From contig CAYPJU010000003.1 in the NCBI GenBank assembly GCA_964411125.1, positions 109,446 through 173,445 on the forward strand: a stretch of 64,000 bases of DNA. Direction: 5' to 3'. Source of the stretch: JBFIHF01 sp964411125. GTDB lineage: Bacteria; Myxococcota_A; Bradymonadia; Bradymonadales; Bradymonadaceae. This document shows, one piece after another, positions 9,030 to 17,248 of this stretch; position 1 is the stretch's first letter, and every line of letters begins with the position of its first letter. A program made the position numbers and the translations under genes. Below the pieces are notes generated by a model. It was not told the DNA's origin and ran no database searches. It saw only the letters and a list, made by a program, of their open reading frames with translations.

Positions 9030-11159
9030 TCACTCGGTGCCGGTGGCCGGTTCGCGAACGATGTTGAACTCGACGCGTCGGTTGAACGAGCGGTTGCGAT
9101 CCGACGTGTTCGGCAGCACGGGGCGGGTCTCTCCGTAACCCTTCGCCGACAGCCTCTCGGGGCTGATCCCGGCCTGGACGAGGTAGTCGCGAACCGCCTC
9201 GGCGCGAGCTTGCGAGAGCTGCAGATTGCCTTCGTCGGCCCCAACGTCGTCGGTGTGTCCCTCGACCGCGATTTTCGCAATCTGCGGGTTGGCGATCATC
9301 ACGGATGCGACCTGATCCAGGAGGTCGTAGGAGCGCGGAAGGATCGTCGCCTTGCCCGTCTCGAAGAACACTTTCTGCTGAATCTCGATCTTGGTGTCGC
9401 GCAGCTGAACCAGCGACTCGGCCGGGGCCGCCTTCATCACGACCTCCACGAGCTGCTTGCCGTCGACTTCGACCCGGATGTCCTTGCCACTGGTGAGGTA
9501 GCCCGGGGCCGACACCGCCACCGTGTAGCGCCCCGCCTTGACGTTCTCCTCGAACGTTCCGTCGGAGTTCGCCAGCACGTCGTAGTCCTCTCCCTCGCCG
9601 GTCATGCGCACCTGCGGCCGCGGGACCGGCTCGCCGGCCTCGTTGACGACGACGCCACCGATGACGGCGTTCGCGGGGACCGGCTTCAGTTCGATCGTGA
9701 GAGGTTGCTCGCCGGGCTCGGTCTCGAGCTTCGCATCGACCTCGAGGGGGAGATACTCGGGATGCTCCACCACCAGCTTGGCGATCATCCCGGGGGTGAA
9801 CGGGTAGCTGACGAACTCGCCCGTTTCGTTGGCTACCTGTGCGGTCTCCCCGCTCGGGTAGCGGATCACGGCGCCGCCGACCGGCAACTTCGTATCGGCG
9901 TCGACGACCTCTCCGACGAGGATCCGCTGGGGCGGCGCCGCTTCGCCCCCTTCCTTCTCGACGTATTCGATCTTCGGTCGCGGATCGATGGTCCAGCTCG
10001 CGCCGAACACCAGCGTCCACGGCGGCGTGACCGGAAGCCCGTAGGCATCCTGCGAAGTCAGGCCGAAGTCGATCCCGGCGTGAAGGCCGAGATTTTCGAT
10101 CGGCTCGGCCTTGGCACCGAGCGAGATGAGGTTGGGAAACGAGCCGAAGCCCGCGTCGGCGACACAATCGAGCGATTCGTTGCCACAGACGCCCTCGTCC
10201 CCACCGACCGGCACGGAGAGGTTCCACGCCAGAAACGGGGAGACGTACGGCAGGTCGTAGGCGAAGCCGAGGCCGATCTCGAAGAAGTTGTAGGCGCTCA
10301 GCTCGTAGGCGAACCGCTCGACACGCGTGACCTCCACCCCGTCGGGGACGAGGTTCGACGAGTTGTCGATCTGGAAGCCGAGGTTGAGGTGACCCTGCAG
10401 GTCGAACCCCGTCGCCATCTGCGATCCGTCGAACGAGAAGATTCCGCGCGGCCGTACCGAGGTCCCCGCGAACCGAAGCCCCGCGCTTCCGAAGTCGGTC
10501 GGGAAGTCGAAATCGAGCTGACCAGCCACCCAGAGCCCCTGGGCGACGGGGAAGCTCCCTTTCAACCCGAGCCCGAGGTCACCCTGGCTCAACATCGCCT
10601 GGGGTCGCCCGAACGTGTTGACGTTCGCGCGCGTCTGCAACCGGGCGTGGATCGACAGCGCCTGAAGAGGGCTAGCGATGAAGAGAAGATTCCCGGCGAA
10701 CAACGTGTTGACGTCGTTGAACCGGATCGCGTCCCGCCCGCTGTAAAACTCGCCCAGCAAGGCGAGCCCGTACGTCCCGGTCGTCCCTCCCCAGGCAGCG
10801 GATACATGCTGCAGCCCGGTCGTGCCGTCGAGGTTTTGCATCGGGGACGGGTGACGCGGATCCCCGGCGTCGGCCGGGGGCGGCTCCGCGGTCTGCGTCG
10901 AGGCGCTCGCGTTCGCATCGGCGCCAGTCGACGGCGCGCCATCGCCATTGCCTTCGTCCGCCGCTTTCGCGCCTTCGGCAACCGGCTCGTTTGCGGCAGG
11001 GGCCGGCTCCGAACTTTCGATCGGCTCGGACTCCGGCATGTCGGGAAGCTCGGTGGGAGCATCCAGGTCGTCGGCGCCCGGCAGCGCCTGCGCGCTCGCC
11101 GTTCCCGCCATACTGCTCAAGACTGCAACCGTGCTCAGACCGGCTATCCAACGTCGCAT
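9030..11159 (-). CDS. large OmpA-domain outer-membrane protein
   Basis: The 709-residue protein starts at ATG 11159, with GGAG upstream. It has a signal peptide (cleavage after TASA), a Pro/Ala/acidic linker to about residue 100, a long beta-rich region (about 100-400) with the alternating pattern of an outer-membrane barrel, and two carboxypeptidase-regulatory-like repeats (VGEVVDADTKLPVGGAV and IGGVVVNEAGEPVPRPQV). The C-terminal OmpA peptidoglycan-binding domain includes VEGHTDDVGADEGN and LSQARAEAVRDYL. It probably anchors the outer membrane to the wall. It is monocistronic with its own terminator. Confidence 0.85.
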   Translation of the reverse strand: MRRWIAGLSTVAVLSSMAGTASAQALPGADDLDAPTELPDMPESEPIESSEPAPAANEPVAEGAKAADEGNGDGAPSTGADANASASTQTAEPPPADAGDPRHPSPMQNLDGTTGLQHVSAAWGGTTGTYGLALLGEFYSGRDAIRFNDVNTLFAGNLLFIASPLQALSIHARLQTRANVNTFGRPQAMLSQGDLGLGLKGSFPVAQGLWVAGQLDFDFPTDFGSAGLRFAGTSVRPRGIFSFDGSQMATGFDLQGHLNLGFQIDNSSNLVPDGVEVTRVERFAYELSAYNFFEIGLGFAYDLPYVSPFLAWNLSVPVGGDEGVCGNESLDCVADAGFGSFPNLISLGAKAEPIENLGLHAGIDFGLTSQDAYGLPVTPPWTLVFGASWTIDPRPKIEYVEKEGGEAAPPQRILVGEVVDADTKLPVGGAVIRYPSGETAQVANETGEFVSYPFTPGMIAKLVVEHPEYLPLEVDAKLETEPGEQPLTIELKPVPANAVIGGVVVNEAGEPVPRPQVRMTGEGEDYDVLANSDGTFEENVKAGRYTVAVSAPGYLTSGKDIRVEVDGKQLVEVVMKAAPAESLVQLRDTKIEIQQKVFFETGKATILPRSYDLLDQVASVMIANPQIAKIAVEGHTDDVGADEGNLQLSQARAEAVRDYLVQAGISPERLSAKGYGETRPVLPNTSDRNRSFNRRVEFNIVREPATGTE

Positions 11160-11206
11160 CGGACTTTCTCCGTGTTGGTGAGTCGAGGTCTGTTCTTCCC
11201 ACCGAG

Positions 11207-11662
11207 TCAGGCGGGTGTCAAGATCCCGGCCAGTTCCAGTGCCAGGCGGGCGACCCCGAAAACGACGAGGAAAAAGAGCGCGGACACGAGCGCAGGCATC
11301 TGAATCCTGCGCCAGATTCGATGAGCGCCGTAGTCGAGACGAACGCCCCGGACGTTCTGGACCAGGTGATGCGCGGCGGTCACGGCGAAGCCCACCACGA
11401 AGAGCGCTCCGAACGGATGCAGCTCGAACGACCGCACGAGGTCCCCGTGGAGGAAGGCCCCCGTAGAACGCGTCATGCCGCACCCGAAGCAACTGTACCC
11501 GGTCAGCGTGTGAAACGGACAGACCACGAACCCAGCCCCCGGCACCCGATGGGCCAGCACCACGTACGCCACCATCGCGACGAACGCGGCGACCACCCAC
11601 CACCCGCGACGCCGGGTCCGGTCGTCGAGCGACCTATCGTCAGATTGCGTGGCCGTAGTCAC
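11207..11662 (-). CDS. DUF2752 membrane protein
   Basis: This 151-residue inner-membrane protein is assigned to DUF2752 by the motif CPFHTLTGYSCFGCGMTRS near residues 50-70, followed by two or three hydrophobic helices. The family function is unknown; its conserved Cys residues suggest a metal or redox site. The GTG start at 11662 overlaps the upstream gene by 23 bases, so the two are probably translated from one message. Confidence 0.75.
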   Translation of the reverse strand: MTTATQSDDRSLDDRTRRRGWWVVAAFVAMVAYVVLAHRVPGAGFVVCPFHTLTGYSCFGCGMTRSTGAFLHGDLVRSFELHPFGALFVVGFAVTAAHHLVQNVRGVRLDYGAHRIWRRIQMPALVSALFFLVVFGVARLALELAGILTPA

Positions 11663-12041
11663 CCGCCCCGCCTGGAGAACCGTTCTCCCAGGCGTTGTTG
11701 AGGGATTGCTGAAGGAAGAAGGGACCGAGCACCAACACCAGCACGAAGAAGTTCCCGTCCTCGTACTCCGGCTCCACGCCCCACGCACGCTGAAGCTCCA
11801 CGACCGACTCGCAGAGACGCCACATCATCCACACCTGCCAGAAGACGCAGAGCAAGACCGACAGGACGCACTCGAGAGGAACGTTGAACTCCTCACGCCC
11901 TAGACCGGCGTTCACTTCTCGCAGGGTCCGGTACCAGTAGTAGACCAGATACCCCCCGCAGGTCAGGCTGCTGAGGAAAAAGACGAGCACGAGCTCGACG
12001 ACGGGGTTTCTCGGTTCTCCGCGAATCAATGCACACTCCAT
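11640..12041 (-). CDS. DUF4234-like small membrane protein
   Basis: A 133-residue protein with three predicted membrane helices. The N-terminal pattern FLSSLTCGGYLVYYWYRTLREVN resembles DUF4234 proteins (TCGIYxxYWxY followed by a basic and Asn-containing helix). Function is unknown. It is the first gene of a two-gene unit with the DUF2752 gene and is divergent from cobA, with 149 bases between the starts. Confidence 0.65.
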   Translation of the reverse strand: MECALIRGEPRNPVVELVLVFFLSSLTCGGYLVYYWYRTLREVNAGLGREEFNVPLECVLSVLLCVFWQVWMMWRLCESVVELQRAWGVEPEYEDGNFFVLVLVLGPFFLQQSLNNAWENGSPGGAGDYGHAI

Positions 12042-12120
12042 GGCTATCCGCGCACGATTCTAGCGACCGAGACCGCGGAGGGACAGCAGTCTCACACCGC
12101 CCGAACGAGCAATCCCCTGC

Positions 12121-12157
12121 AATCCCTATTGACTTAGTATGGATTGGTTGGGATGAT
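12121..12157 (+). promoter_or_regulatory. cobA-cysI promoter with the shared sulfur operator
   Basis: AATCCCTATTGA, five variable bases and TATGGATT (12121-12145) match the cysH operator at 20 of 25 positions. The -35 box TTGACT (12129-12134) lies within it. A 17-base spacer leads to GATGAT (12152-12157) as -10. The conserved stretch continues as GGATTG(G)TTGGG in both promoters. The predicted RNA starts near 12164, before the GGAGG site of cobA. Confidence 0.6.
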
Positions 12158-12190
12158 CCCCGCCGTACGCAGCACCGAACGGAGGCGCGC

Positions 12191-12979
12191 ATGAGTCGAG
12201 CACTGTCAAACCTGAAAGGGACCGTCGCCATCGTAGGCGCCGGCCCCGGGGACCCCGAGCTGATGACCGTCCGCGCGGTTCGCCTGCTGGCACGCGCCGA
12301 CGTCGTCCTCGTCGACAACCTCGTCGGCAGCGACATCCTCGACGGGTGCCGGCGAGACGCGCGAATCATCGACGTGGGCAAGATTCCGCGCGGTCGGCAG
12401 ACCAGTCAGGACGTCATCAACGCCCTCCTCGTGAAGGAAGCCCGCGGCGGCAACTTCGTGGTGCGCCTCAAAGGGGGCGACCCCTTCGTCTTCGGACGCG
12501 GCGGAGAAGAGGCCGCCTATCTGCGGCGGCATGACGTCGACTTCGAGGTCGTCCCCGGCATCTCGAGCTGCATCGCCGTACCCGAGGTCGCCGGAATCCC
12601 GGTCACCCATCGCGGCGTCTCGACCCATTTCACCGTCGTCACCGCCACCGCCGTCGGCGACGAGCTCGACCTCACCTGGAAAGATCTCGCGGAAACATCC
12701 GGCACACTCGTGATCCTCATGGGGGTCCGCCGGCTCCCCGACATCACCGCTGCCCTCGTCGCCCATGGGAGACCGGCGAGCACCCCTGCAGCCATCATCC
12801 GCGCGGGCACCACCCCCCAACAGGTCGTCGTCGAAGGCGTCCTCGGGGACCTCGCCGTCCGCGCCCGCGAGGCCGGGGTCGAGTCGCCCGCCGTCATCGT
12901 CATCGGCGACGTAGTCGCGCTGCGAAGAGAAATTGACCTTCAAGGGCTCGAGAATTTCGAGACCCGCATGAGAGCCTGA
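12191..12979 (+). CDS. cobA: uroporphyrinogen-III C-methyltransferase (siroheme branch)
   Basis: This enzyme uses S-adenosylmethionine to methylate uroporphyrinogen III to precorrin-2, the precursor of siroheme. It has 262 residues. Family motifs are VGAGPGDPELMT, the substrate loop VRLKGGDPFVFGRGGEE, and PGISS near residue 120. GGAGG lies seven bases before the ATG. It is the single-domain form; the dehydrogenase/ferrochelatase part of CysG is not present here. Seven bases separate it from cysI, whose product needs siroheme, so the two are functionally matched. Confidence 0.93.
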   Translation: MSRALSNLKGTVAIVGAGPGDPELMTVRAVRLLARADVVLVDNLVGSDILDGCRRDARIIDVGKIPRGRQTSQDVINALLVKEARGGNFVVRLKGGDPFVFGRGGEEAAYLRRHDVDFEVVPGISSCIAVPEVAGIPVTHRGVSTHFTVVTATAVGDELDLTWKDLAETSGTLVILMGVRRLPDITAALVAHGRPASTPAAIIRAGTTPQQVVVEGVLGDLAVRAREAGVESPAVIVIGDVVALRREIDLQGLENFETRMRA

Positions 12980-12986
12980 GGCACAG

Positions 12987-14636
12987 ATGTATCAGTACAC
13001 CCAAATCGATCAGAAGATCGTCGACGAGCGCGTCGCACAATTTCGCGGGCAGGTCGCCCGACGCCTCAACGGCGAGCTGTCCGAGGACGAGTTTCGTCCG
13101 CTCCGGCTGATGAACGGCCTGTACCTGCAGCGCCACGCCTACATGCTGCGCGTCGCCATCCCGTATGGGTTGCTCGACACACGCCAGGTGCGGATGCTCG
13201 CTCACATCGCGCGAAAGTACGACCGCGGCTACGGCCACATCACGACGCGGCAGAACATCCAGTACAACTGGCCGAAGCTCGCGGAGGTCCCCGACTTGCT
13301 CGCCGATCTCGCCTCCGTCCAGATGCACGCCATCCAGACGAGTGGGAACTGCATCCGCAACATCAGCGCCGACCACCTCGCCGGGGTCGCGGGGGACGAG
13401 ATCGAAGACCCCCGCCCCTATTGCGAGATCTTGCGACAGTGGTCGACCTTCCATCCGGAGTTCTCGTTCCTCCCTCGCAAATTCAAGATCGCCGTCACCG
13501 GCGCCACCAACGACCGCGCCGCAGTCGCGGTGCACGACATCGGGCTCCGCATCGTGGAGAACGAGGACGGAGAGCGTGGATTCCAGGTGATCGTGGGCGG
13601 AGGCCTCGGGCGAACGCCGATCCTCGGGAAAGTCATCCGCGAATTCCTCCCCAAGGCGCACCTCAACTCGTACTGCGAGGCGATCCTGCGGGTCTACAAC
13701 CTGCACGGTGACCGCGACAACAAGTACAAGGCGCGCATCAAAATTCTGGTCAAGACGCTCGGCGAAGAAGAATTCACGCGCCAGGTCGAAGAGGAGTGGG
13801 AGCGCATCAAAGAGACGTCGCTGTTGCTGACGCAGGAGGAGATCGATCGCGTCTCGGCGTTCTTCGAGCCCCCCGAGTACGCTTCCGACGCCGCGTCGCA
13901 CTCACTGGACGAAGCGCTGGGCGACAAACGTTTCGCTCGATGGTTCGAGACCAACGTCACCGAGCACAAGGTGCCCGGCTACAACATCGTGATGTTGTCG
14001 CTCAAGTCGGAGCAGCGCCCTCCCGGGGACATCACCGCCGAGCAGCTCGACGCGGTCGCCGACCTGGCCGACGCCTACTCCCTGGGACGTGTCCGGACGA
14101 CCCACGAGCAGAACCTGGTCTTCTCGGACGTCGAAAACCGGCACCTCTACGACCTGTGGCGAGAGCTCGATCGACAGGAAATGGCGACCCCGAACATCGG
14201 GAAGATCACGGACATGATCTGCTGTCCCGGCCTCGACTTCTGCGCCCTCGCCAACGCGGGATCCATCTCGGTCGCGCGTCAGATCACGGAGCGCTTCGCC
14301 GATCTCGAACGCCAGTACGACCTCGGCGACGTGAAGCTGAAGATGTCGGGATGCATCAACTCGTGCGGCCACCATCACGTGGGTCACGTCGGCATCCTCG
14401 GCGTCAACAAGAACGGCGAGGAGTGGTACCAGATCATGCTCGGCGGCAGCGCCGAGGACGACGCGTCGTTGGGCAAATGGATCGGCCCGGCGATCCCGCA
14501 GACCGAGGTCGCCGACGCGCTGGAGAAGATCTTCGACCTGTACGGCGACCAGCGGCTCGAAGACGAGTCGTTCCTCGCCTTTTATCGCCGCGTAGGACGC
14601 AAGCCCTTCAAGGAGGCCGTCTATGAAAGTAATTGA
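12987..14636 (+). CDS. cysI: assimilatory sulfite reductase hemoprotein (CysI/NirA-like)
   Basis: This 549-residue enzyme reduces sulfite to sulfide by six electrons. The siroheme/[4Fe-4S] motifs CCPGLDFC and SGCINSCGHHH are near residues 412-420 and 450-460, and ITTRQNIQ lies in the N-terminal half. The family includes nitrite reductases, but the cobA and DUF934 neighbours and the sulfur-type operator favour sulfite. No NADPH-dependent flavoprotein subunit is nearby, so ferredoxin is a plausible donor. The stop overlaps the next gene by 14 bases. Confidence 0.88.
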   Translation: MYQYTQIDQKIVDERVAQFRGQVARRLNGELSEDEFRPLRLMNGLYLQRHAYMLRVAIPYGLLDTRQVRMLAHIARKYDRGYGHITTRQNIQYNWPKLAEVPDLLADLASVQMHAIQTSGNCIRNISADHLAGVAGDEIEDPRPYCEILRQWSTFHPEFSFLPRKFKIAVTGATNDRAAVAVHDIGLRIVENEDGERGFQVIVGGGLGRTPILGKVIREFLPKAHLNSYCEAILRVYNLHGDRDNKYKARIKILVKTLGEEEFTRQVEEEWERIKETSLLLTQEEIDRVSAFFEPPEYASDAASHSLDEALGDKRFARWFETNVTEHKVPGYNIVMLSLKSEQRPPGDITAEQLDAVADLADAYSLGRVRTTHEQNLVFSDVENRHLYDLWRELDRQEMATPNIGKITDMICCPGLDFCALANAGSISVARQITERFADLERQYDLGDVKLKMSGCINSCGHHHVGHVGILGVNKNGEEWYQIMLGGSAEDDASLGKWIGPAIPQTEVADALEKIFDLYGDQRLEDESFLAFYRRVGRKPFKEAVYESN

Positions 14637-15093
14637 AAACGGGACCATCGTAGATTCGCCGGTGGCACATCTGGGACCTGACGAAACGGTCCCCGATGCC
14701 CCCTTCTCCGTCTCGCTGACGCGTTGGAAGGCCGAGCGCGAAGAGCTCGTCGGCAAGACGGGATTGTCGCTGCGACTTCACGGGGAAGACGATCTCCAGG
14801 AAGCGGTCGCGGACCTCGCGCACTTCGAGCGCATCGTCCTCGAGTTTCCGACTTTCACCGACGGTCGCTGCTACTCTTTCGCCCGACTGCTGCGAGAGCG
14901 GTATGGCTGGGACAAGGAGCTTCGGGCGACCGGTGACGTGCTGCGCGATCAGGCGTTTTTCATGGCTCGGTGCGGCATCGACGCGCTCGAAGTCTCCGAC
15001 GAGCGGGCACCGGGCGTGGTCGAAGCCCTCGCGGACTTCACGGTGACCTACCAGCCCGCAGCGGACGGGCGTCCGCCGGTGTACCGAGCCTGA
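14623..15093 (+). CDS. DUF934 protein associated with sulfite reductase
   Basis: A 156-residue protein with the DUF934 pattern PTFTDGRCYSFARLLRERYG, then ELRATGDVLRDQ and RCGIDALE. In many proteobacteria this family sits directly after cysI, as here, and is thought to support sulfite reductase; its biochemical role is not settled. The ATG lies inside the end of cysI, with AAGGAGG upstream, so translation is coupled. Confidence 0.82.
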   Translation: MKVIENGTIVDSPVAHLGPDETVPDAPFSVSLTRWKAEREELVGKTGLSLRLHGEDDLQEAVADLAHFERIVLEFPTFTDGRCYSFARLLRERYGWDKELRATGDVLRDQAFFMARCGIDALEVSDERAPGVVEALADFTVTYQPAADGRPPVYRA

Positions 15094-15100
15094 AGCACCT

Positions 15101-16510
15101 TCAACTTCTACTGCGTGATTCCGGCGTCGGTTTCTGGACGTCGTCGTGGTCCTCGCCCTTCGAGGAGTCCGAGCGCTCGCGCCGGCGATCGGGGCCACCA
15201 CTGGGGTCGGGAATCTCCGAAGTATCTTCGCCGGGGGATGCGGTCCCGTCGTCGGCCTCGGAAGACTCGACCTCCGACGACTCTTCGTCCAACCCGACCT
15301 CCGAAGAGTCCTCGTCGAGGCCTGCCGCGGACGATTCCTCGTCCAGGCCCACCGACGATTCTTCGTCGATCCCTTCGGAAACCGCCTCTGACTCTTCTTC
15401 TGCCGGGACGGCTCCGGTCCACCCCTGGGGTGCCAGGCTGACGTCTTCGAGCGGCGTGTCGGTCAGCTCAGCAAACCTTCGCAGGAGCTCCTTCGCGTCG
15501 TCGTCCAGGTCTCGAGGCGTCTCGACGACGTAGTGGACAAACAGATTGCCGCGCCCCGATCGATTGACCTTCGGGACTCCGAACCCTCGCATGACGAACT
15601 GTTGTCCTGTCTGAGTACCGGCTGCGACGGGGATCTTCTGCTTTCCCTCGAGGGTCGGCACTTCGATCTCGCCCCCCACGGCAGCGAGTGGAAACGACAC
15701 GACGGCGCGGAAGTGAAGATCGGCCCCATCTCGCTCGAAGACTTCACTCTGGCGCACGTGGAGGAAGACATAGAGGTCTCCTCGCGGGCCTCCGTTGCGT
15801 CCGTTCTCACCCTCTCCCCGCAGCCTCAGCCTGGTGCCGTCGTCGACACCCGCCGGGATGTTGACCTGAACCTCGCGGACCTCTCGAATGGTGCCGGTCC
15901 CGTAGCAATCGGGGCACTTGTCCGCGACGATCTTTCCGACGCCCCGGCAATCCGGGCACGTCGAGGTGAGCGTGAAGAAGCCCTGGGCGTGATGAACCTG
16001 GCCGCGGCCCATGCAGCGCGAACAGGTCTGCGGCTCGCTCCCGTCGGCGGCGCCGGATCCGTCACACGTCTCGCATTCGCTGTCCCGAGGCACCTGCAAC
16101 GTCTTCGAGATGCCGAACGCTGCCTGTTGGAATTCGAGCTCGAGATCGATCCGAACGTCCGCGCCGCGTTGCTGGCTGTGGGCGGACTGGCGCCCGAATC
16201 CGAAGAAGTCGCCGAAGATGTCCCCGAACTGTTCGAAGATTTCGTCGACCGACGTGAAATTGTGGGAGAAGCCGGCTCCGCCCCCGCGCAGCCCTTCGTG
16301 CCCGAGCCTGTCGTAGACCTTGCGTTGGCCCTCGTCGGAGAGAACCTCGTACGCCTCCGCGGCCTCCTTGAACTTGTTCTCGGCTTCGTCATCCCCCGGG
16401 TTGCGGTCGGGATGAAAGCGCATCGCTAGCTTACGGTAGGCGGTCTTGATGTCCTTCGCCGACGCGTCGCGGGTTACTCCCAGCACATCGTAGTAGTCGC
16501 GTTTTTCCAT
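15101..16510 (-). CDS. dnaJ: chaperone DnaJ with an acidic Ser/Glu repeat tail
   Basis: DnaJ stimulates the ATPase of DnaK. The protein has the J domain with HPD (about residues 5-68), a Gly/Phe linker, four intact zinc motifs ([32 protein letters not shown]) and the two C-terminal substrate domains to about residue 365. It is 469 residues against the usual 370-380. The extra tail is strongly acidic and contains four tandem copies of G(I/L)DE(E/D)SS at about 15279-15380, followed by an Arg/Ser-rich end. No dnaK or grpE is adjacent. The ribosome-binding site is weak. Confidence 0.93.
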   Translation of the reverse strand: MEKRDYYDVLGVTRDASAKDIKTAYRKLAMRFHPDRNPGDDEAENKFKEAAEAYEVLSDEGQRKVYDRLGHEGLRGGGAGFSHNFTSVDEIFEQFGDIFGDFFGFGRQSAHSQQRGADVRIDLELEFQQAAFGISKTLQVPRDSECETCDGSGAADGSEPQTCSRCMGRGQVHHAQGFFTLTSTCPDCRGVGKIVADKCPDCYGTGTIREVREVQVNIPAGVDDGTRLRLRGEGENGRNGGPRGDLYVFLHVRQSEVFERDGADLHFRAVVSFPLAAVGGEIEVPTLEGKQKIPVAAGTQTGQQFVMRGFGVPKVNRSGRGNLFVHYVVETPRDLDDDAKELLRRFAELTDTPLEDVSLAPQGWTGAVPAEEESEAVSEGIDEESSVGLDEESSAAGLDEDSSEVGLDEESSEVESSEADDGTASPGEDTSEIPDPSGGPDRRRERSDSSKGEDHDDVQKPTPESRSRS

Positions 16511-16609
16511 AAAAAACCGGACGTCCGTACGCCCAAAGACCGGTGGATGAACGATACCCCCGGAGTTTAGGCACGTTGCGCGATGTTACAAATTCTGATC
16601 CCGTCGGGT

Positions 16610-17248
16610 TCACTCGCCGGCGAGGTACGGCTCGAGCGTGGCGCGAAGAAAGAGGCGAGCCCGGTGCAATCGGCTCTTCACGGCGGGGATCGACAGGTCC
16701 ATGATCTCCCCGATTTCGGCCAGGCTCAACCCTTCGACTTCCTTCAGAACGAACACCGTCTGGTACTTCGGTTCGAGCTCGTCGACCGCCGCCACGATGT
16801 GCTCTCGCAACTCCTTGTCGAGCGCGGCGTCGTCAGCCCGGGTGCGCCACGGAGCGATTGTCGTGGCGTGGCGCCCGTCGTCGAGAAACGTCGGCCCCAG
16901 CGCCTCCAACTGCACCTCGCTGCGCCGACGTTGTTTGCGTAGCTTCATCAGCGCCGCGTTGACGATGACCCGGTAGATCCAACTCGAGAACTTCGAGTCC
17001 CCTTTGAACGTGTCGAGCTTGCGGTAGACGTTCAAGAACGCGTCCTGCACCACGTCGGCGGCGAGATCGTCGTCTTTCACCATCGACCACGCCAACCGAT
17101 ACGCTTTTTCTTGATAGCGCTCGACGATCTTCTCGAACGCGTCGTAGTCCCCGTCCGTGGCGAGGTCCACGAGGCGTCGGTCTTCTTCGTCTCCGGCCGA
17201 GAACGTCGACCCACTCGGTTTTTCGTAACCCATCTTGGATTGCTTCAC
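16610..17248 (-). CDS. ECF (sigma-E-like) RNA polymerase sigma factor
   Basis: A 212-residue sigma70-family factor of the ECF type. Region 2 runs from about residue 40 to 105 (VVQDAFLNVYRKLDTF and WIYRVIVNAALMKLRK) and region 4 from about 150 to 205 (YQTVFVLKEVEGLSLAEIG and PAVKSRLHRARLFLR). The GTG at 17248 overlaps the stop of the upstream TPR-peptidase gene by four bases; an ATG at 17233 is an alternative. No anti-sigma factor with a zinc motif or membrane helix is next to it, which is unusual for this group. Confidence 0.92.
   Translation of the reverse strand: MKQSKMGYEKPSGSTFSAGDEEDRRLVDLATDGDYDAFEKIVERYQEKAYRLAWSMVKDDDLAADVVQDAFLNVYRKLDTFKGDSKFSSWIYRVIVNAALMKLRKQRRRSEVQLEALGPTFLDDGRHATTIAPWRTRADDAALDKELREHIVAAVDELEPKYQTVFVLKEVEGLSLAEIGEIMDLSIPAVKSRLHRARLFLRATLEPYLAGE

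Noticed and set aside
9210..11303. A 697-codon open frame antisense to the OmpA-family gene
   Set aside because: It has low-complexity Arg/Asp/Val-rich content, no domain and no start signal. It is the usual antisense shadow of a GC-rich gene whose own protein is clearly real.
12987..14636. Ferredoxin-nitrite reductase
   Set aside because: The siroheme/iron-sulfur motifs fit both enzymes, but the DUF934 neighbour, cobA and the operator shared with cysH favour sulfite reductase. No nitrate or nitrite gene is nearby.
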